From Chrysoperla carnea (taxonomy: Eukaryota > Arthropoda > Insecta > Neuroptera > Chrysopidae): a stretch of 64,000 nucleotides of DNA. This document shows positions 59,901 to 64,000 of the stretch, in pieces (the stretch's first letter is position 1; each line of letters begins with the position of its first letter). The position numbers and the translations under genes are program-made. Location of the stretch: positions 100,248,368 to 100,312,367 of the forward strand of contig NC_058337.1 of assembly GCF_905475395.1 (NCBI RefSeq), given 5' to 3'. Below the pieces are notes generated by a model, which worked only from the letters and a program-made list of their open reading frames with translations, made no database searches and had not been told where the DNA came from.

Positions 59901-60062
59901 AATATTAGTATTTTTACTTAAAAAAGTTGTGCGCAAGAACTTCCAATACTTGAAATTCAAAAAAATTACTGAAGTAATATAATTACTGAATATTAGTATT
60001 TTTACTTAAAAAAGTTGTGCGCAAGAACTTCCAATACTTGAAATTCAAAAAAATTACTGAAG
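59901..60062. repeat. Two-copy direct repeat, period 88
   Basis: The 74-base block AATATTAGTATTTTTACTTA ... AATTACTGAAG occurs at 59901 and again at 59989, separated by 14 bases, with no mismatch noticed. It is a recent local duplication. Confidence 0.93.
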
Positions 60063-62455
60063 TTTAAAAAAATACTTACAAATGAAGAAACCATTAGTAA
60101 AATTTTTCAAATTTATGGACAACCACATCGTGATTGATTATACCTAATATTTGATCCTGATTACACAATAATAAAATGTGTATTACATTAATGATAAAAT
60201 TCTCATTAATTAGGTATTGTATCATTTCATTAAACATATACAAAATAACACTTGTATTAACTTATACAGAGAGGTCCATATAAAACGGTACAAATTTTTA
60301 ACAGAGTAAAAAATGTTACAAAGATGAGTTTTGTATGTAAATAAAAATTACATGAATCTGAGGAAACGAATAAATATCTTTACCAAATTACGTTACCAAA
60401 TATCTTTACTTATATGGCAAAAAAATTCCTTCAACACTTGCAAAAAATGTATGAAACGAAAGTTATTAATTTTCCAAATATATTATAAGATCGAAATAAA
60501 TAAATAATTTAACTAAACATAATAAGATCCACATTAAAATTTGAATTATTAAAATATTGGAAAACGTATTTATATATAACAATTTTTTCTCTCCAAAAGC
60601 GTGATAAAATCCTCGATACCATTTAATATTGACTTTTCTGTATATATTTTTGCTATTTAGATCAATACATAAAAATTTTACTATATTTTTTAATATATAA
60701 ATTTTTTTTCACCTTATCACGTCTACAATAAATTTTAATAGCGAAATTTTAATTTATCGAATTATGTTAAACAGCGATCCAAAACTGATCAATATAAAAA
60801 ACTAGAACAAATAGAACAACTATACATAATGATCTCACACGGCAATAAAAAAACAATTAATATACGATTATATTCTTGGCTTGAATGATTTCAATTCATG
60901 CCTTGAAACTCCTTTTTATAATACCTATTACTAAAGCTTAATTTTCGAGCGTGGTATAACGATAGCAAAGTATACTTACGAATGTAATACCGCGATTTTT
61001 GTCATGTTTAAAGCTCTAATAAATTTATAAAACACCTTCGTCGTTTAAGTAATATTTATTGATGTATGATTACAGGCTGATTTTTTCAAAACTTTCCACT
61101 TTTAAAAACTTAAAATCATTTCGTTTTATTTCGAAAATGGGATGGAAAATCAAAAACGCAAAAACACGCATCAGCTCATTTTTAAGGGGAATGAAAATAC
61201 AGTATTTAGATCTTATATCTATAGCGAAACAACGTCCTTAAAAATAAATTTCTTTATTAATAAATATCTTGAGTCATTTTAATTAATTTTTTAATGATGC
61301 TTGCTATTGTTTTGGTTTTTCGTTTTTCTCGAATAAAACTTTCGAAGTAGGTTTACAAAAATAATGTGAATAACTCTTATAAAGGTAAGGTTACCTGATG
61401 AGCTATCCAATTCGACTACTGCCTCCTGTATTGACACTTGTATTTATGTTAACGATGAAATTGTAAGAAAAAGAAAGTTCAAGTTCAAAAGTTCCTTTGC
61501 TCGATTAATATTAGTAAAACTTGACCCATGCATGCATTCTTATTAAGATACTCTATATTACATAACCAAGAGTGAACATAATCGTATACAACACTACAAG
61601 ATTATTATTTAAAATCTATTTGCTGTTTTTGAAACAGAAATATATTTCTCACTAAATTTTCCCCTCTTAATTGCGTTTTTAAAGCATTCAAATTTATACA
61701 TGTATATTTTAATCTTAATATTGTGTTTAAATTTGTCCAAACCGCGTATTAAACGTATTAAAAAGTACATTTGTAGCTACAAAAAAACCATGTAATTTTA
61801 AGATAAGCCTTCCAGAAACTACTTCCAAGGATTCTAATTACAAATTTCGAGAAAACGATAACAGTTTCTTACCAAGAGTATCTTTATGGAAGAACATAAT
61901 TTACTGAATGTAAAACCAATCTTTCGATCTTTTACATGTTTACATCCATGGGCGTAGAAATAAGGCAGATTTGAAATCTCAAAATCCCATTTTCTACGTC
62001 AATCCATCGAAAATACACTTGATTTTAATGTGAGTCTTCTTGTTCTATGAAAAAATGTCAACAGACCCAATTTTATCAAAATGTTCGCCTAGCTTCCAGA
62101 GAAGCCACTTTTTTGAGATATATCTGTTAGAACGTTGTACAAACCTTTTAGAGCACCCTATATATTACTAATTCGCGATAAACCACTGCAGGATAATTTT
62201 TTTTTTATTGTATAAAAAAAAGTTGAATCAGTTGACGGACCAACGAGAGCAAGAGCAGAAGAGATTCAAATAGTCAGTTTCTATATAACGTAAGTGTGAG
62301 TTTTTAGCTCCTATAGTACTAAGATGGACATTTGAGGGGAGGGGGGCTGATGCCCTCTCTCGGTACGTCCATAAATACTGAGCTGAATTATTGATAGATT
62401 TTGTTTTTTAAATTTTGTACACAACAATAAGATTTAATATACATATTATACAGGA
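60063..62455. other. Intergenic DNA, no gene seen
   Basis: The diverged repeat at 61075-61205 (see 56320-56445) is the only recognised structure. The 60-codon open frame at 61059-61241 is inside it and is not supported. Confidence 0.4.
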
Positions 62456-62458
62456 TTT

Positions 62459-62688
62459 CCCACCATAGCTAGTCTAAGGTTTTTTTTAAGGAGGAGTCAT
62501 AACTTTTTTTTTCAATAGTAAATTTATGCAATGATTTTATTGACAACAAAATAATGAGATTGTAATAATGAAACATGATTTTTGTTTTTTACACATTCCA
62601 ATGTAAATATATTATTAAAAATATAGTTTTATGGAATTATGGTTTTATGGACTCCTCCTTAAAAAACGTCTTAGATTAGCTATGGTGA
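62459..62688. mobile_element. MITE with about 42-bp terminal inverted repeats, 230 bp
   Basis: The left arm CACCATAGCTAGTCTAAG, then TTTTTTAAGGAGGAGTC (62461-62502), faces the right arm GACTCCTCCTTAAAAAA, then CTTAGATTAGCTATGGTG (62645-62687). There is no coding capacity, and the target duplication is not clear. Confidence 0.75.
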
Positions 62689-62689
62689 A

Positions 62690-63354
62690 AAACGTTGCAT
62701 ATTGTGAAGGGAAAAAACAATCTTACACTGGACACATAAAGCTAATTGTAATACTTTTAAATAATTAACTAAATTTAAAAATTTTTAATTTTTTTTTTCT
62801 TAATGTTTGCATTACGCTATTACGGTTCGAAATTCTTAATTAATCGCAATAAAAAATTAAAATTATTACAAATCTTAATCCTAATTAATTAACACTTTTA
62901 TAAAAATTAACATAATTATTAAATTTGTACATTTAAATATTAATTTTAGGAGAGTAGTATCAGTTATTCTTTATGAAAGAAAGCGTTTGAAAAACAACTA
63001 TACTAAAAGTAACAACGAAGCTCAAAATGAGGCTTTTATGTCCATCTTTACGACGTTGTAATGTTATACAGCGGGTCTTTTTGCCGAAATTGTCAATCGA
63101 AATTGATATCAGAAGAAAGATAATTTAATTAAGAAAATAATGGTATAGGCTTCCCTGCAAAAAATCGTTATGAAATTAAAATTAATTTTATTAAAAATAG
63201 CCATGAATACTTTTCGATTGACAATTTTTAAGATATTTAAATTTTGTTTTGCTTGTTTGTTGCATACTTTTGAAGACTTTAATTAATCATAAAAATATTT
63301 AACAAAAAAGGACACATAGAAACATAATTGTTAGAAATTTATTTATTTTATTGA
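62690..63354. other. Intergenic DNA, no gene seen
   Basis: AT-rich; no feature recognised. The same holds for 63721-64000. Confidence 0.4.
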
Positions 63355-63720
63355 AAAAAATGTTTCAACAAGAGTTATTTATTTATATTTTCAAAAAAAT
63401 TTATCTTACTAAACCTTTAATCTGCTTCTCACGGTTTAAAAGATAAGTCTCAATGGACCGATTTTGCTCATTCACGGATTCAAAAGCGCTTCTTAGGTCA
63501 AGAATACACCATAAAAATATCAGCTCGGTATCTCTTTTTTGTTTTTGCCTTATAGTGTTTACGTATCGACAGACAGACGGACAAACAAGCAGGTGAATTG
63601 ATAAATTATAATGGATTAATTAGATGATTTTATAAACACCCATACCAAAATTTTGTTTCAGCCATCAATATTTTTAAAAGATGCAAACTTTAGACTAAAT
63701 TGAATATGCTCCTGATATAT
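63355..63720 (+). repeat. Family A copy, 3' two thirds
   Basis: 'atgtttcaacaagagtt', 'ttaaaagataagtctcaatgga', 'atcagctcggtatctc', GACAGACAGACGGACAAAC, 'aatggattaattagatgatttt' and 'catcaatatttttaaaagatgcaaactt' follow 34249-34815 in order. Confidence 0.7.
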
Positions 63721-64000
63721 TATTTGTATGTAGGGCATAACAATGATTTTCCGTCTATAATAAATTATTTTTCCATACATGAGATTAAAATTTTCAAATT
63801 TCATAAATTTTTCTTTTCATTTTTCTCTCTGCAAATCAGTATTTAAATGTACAAACACAACTGCCTTAGAGTGATGCCACGAAAAAGAGACATATTTACG
63901 GTTACTGTCTTTTTTTACCTCCTCGTGACGTAAACACTTATGTAGTCTATTTTTGAATATTACAGAAAATAAAAAAATAAAATAAATTTGTGATGTTTTT

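Noticed and set aside
1-64000. CRISPR arrays, operons, rRNA genes, bacterial-type promoters
   Set aside because: The sequence is eukaryotic nuclear DNA; no spacer-repeat pattern or rRNA-like block was seen, and the only regular array is the 316-bp satellite.

Overview
This is a window of AT-rich nuclear DNA from an insect. The evidence is two spliced ZAD-C2H2 zinc-finger genes (an arthropod-type architecture), GT-AG introns of about 60 to 2,000 bases, several (AT)n microsatellites, and a dense load of short transposable elements. The order and species cannot be fixed from the sequence alone. About 10% of the window is coding and most of the rest is repeat-derived.

Layout. 1-36,600 is gene-poor and repeat-rich. 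It holds a tRNA-derived SINE, a 5'-truncated Penelope-like retroelement between two 359-bp direct repeats, pogo-, hAT-, Helitron- and TTAA-type non-autonomous elements, a 1.67-kb foldback element, and a satellite of about eight 316-bp units, most carrying a TGACGTCA palindrome. 36,675-38,669 is a three-exon prohibitin-1 gene on the minus strand. 39,868-40,704 is an intronless C2H2 gene that stops inside its seventh finger. 42,935-53,254 holds two head-to-tail paralogous six-exon ZAD plus twelve-finger genes. 54,352-55,689 is a single-exon FKBP6/shutdown-like gene on the minus strand. From there to 64,000 I see only one weak candidate exon plus repeats.

The genes do not form one pathway. Prohibitin-1 is mitochondrial. 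The three zinc-finger genes look like a local, rapidly evolving transcription-factor cluster: one tandem pair, plus one decaying intronless gene of a different subtype. The FKBP6-like protein belongs to a family of Hsp90 co-chaperones used in the piRNA pathway, which silences elements like those filling this window; that link is thematic only.

Points most worth a second look: (1) the Penelope-like insertion flanked by an apparently identical 359-bp direct repeat that looks like duplicated target DNA, with a hammerhead-like motif near its 3' end; (2) an intron at different places in otherwise collinear ZAD paralogs; (3) about 75-bp complementary sequences in the introns on both sides of exon 3 of the second ZAD gene; (4) the 316-bp satellite with a repeated CRE-like palindrome; (5) several hairpins with perfect or near-perfect arms, one inside a prohibitin intron. 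All comparisons were done by eye. No database search or folding program was run.
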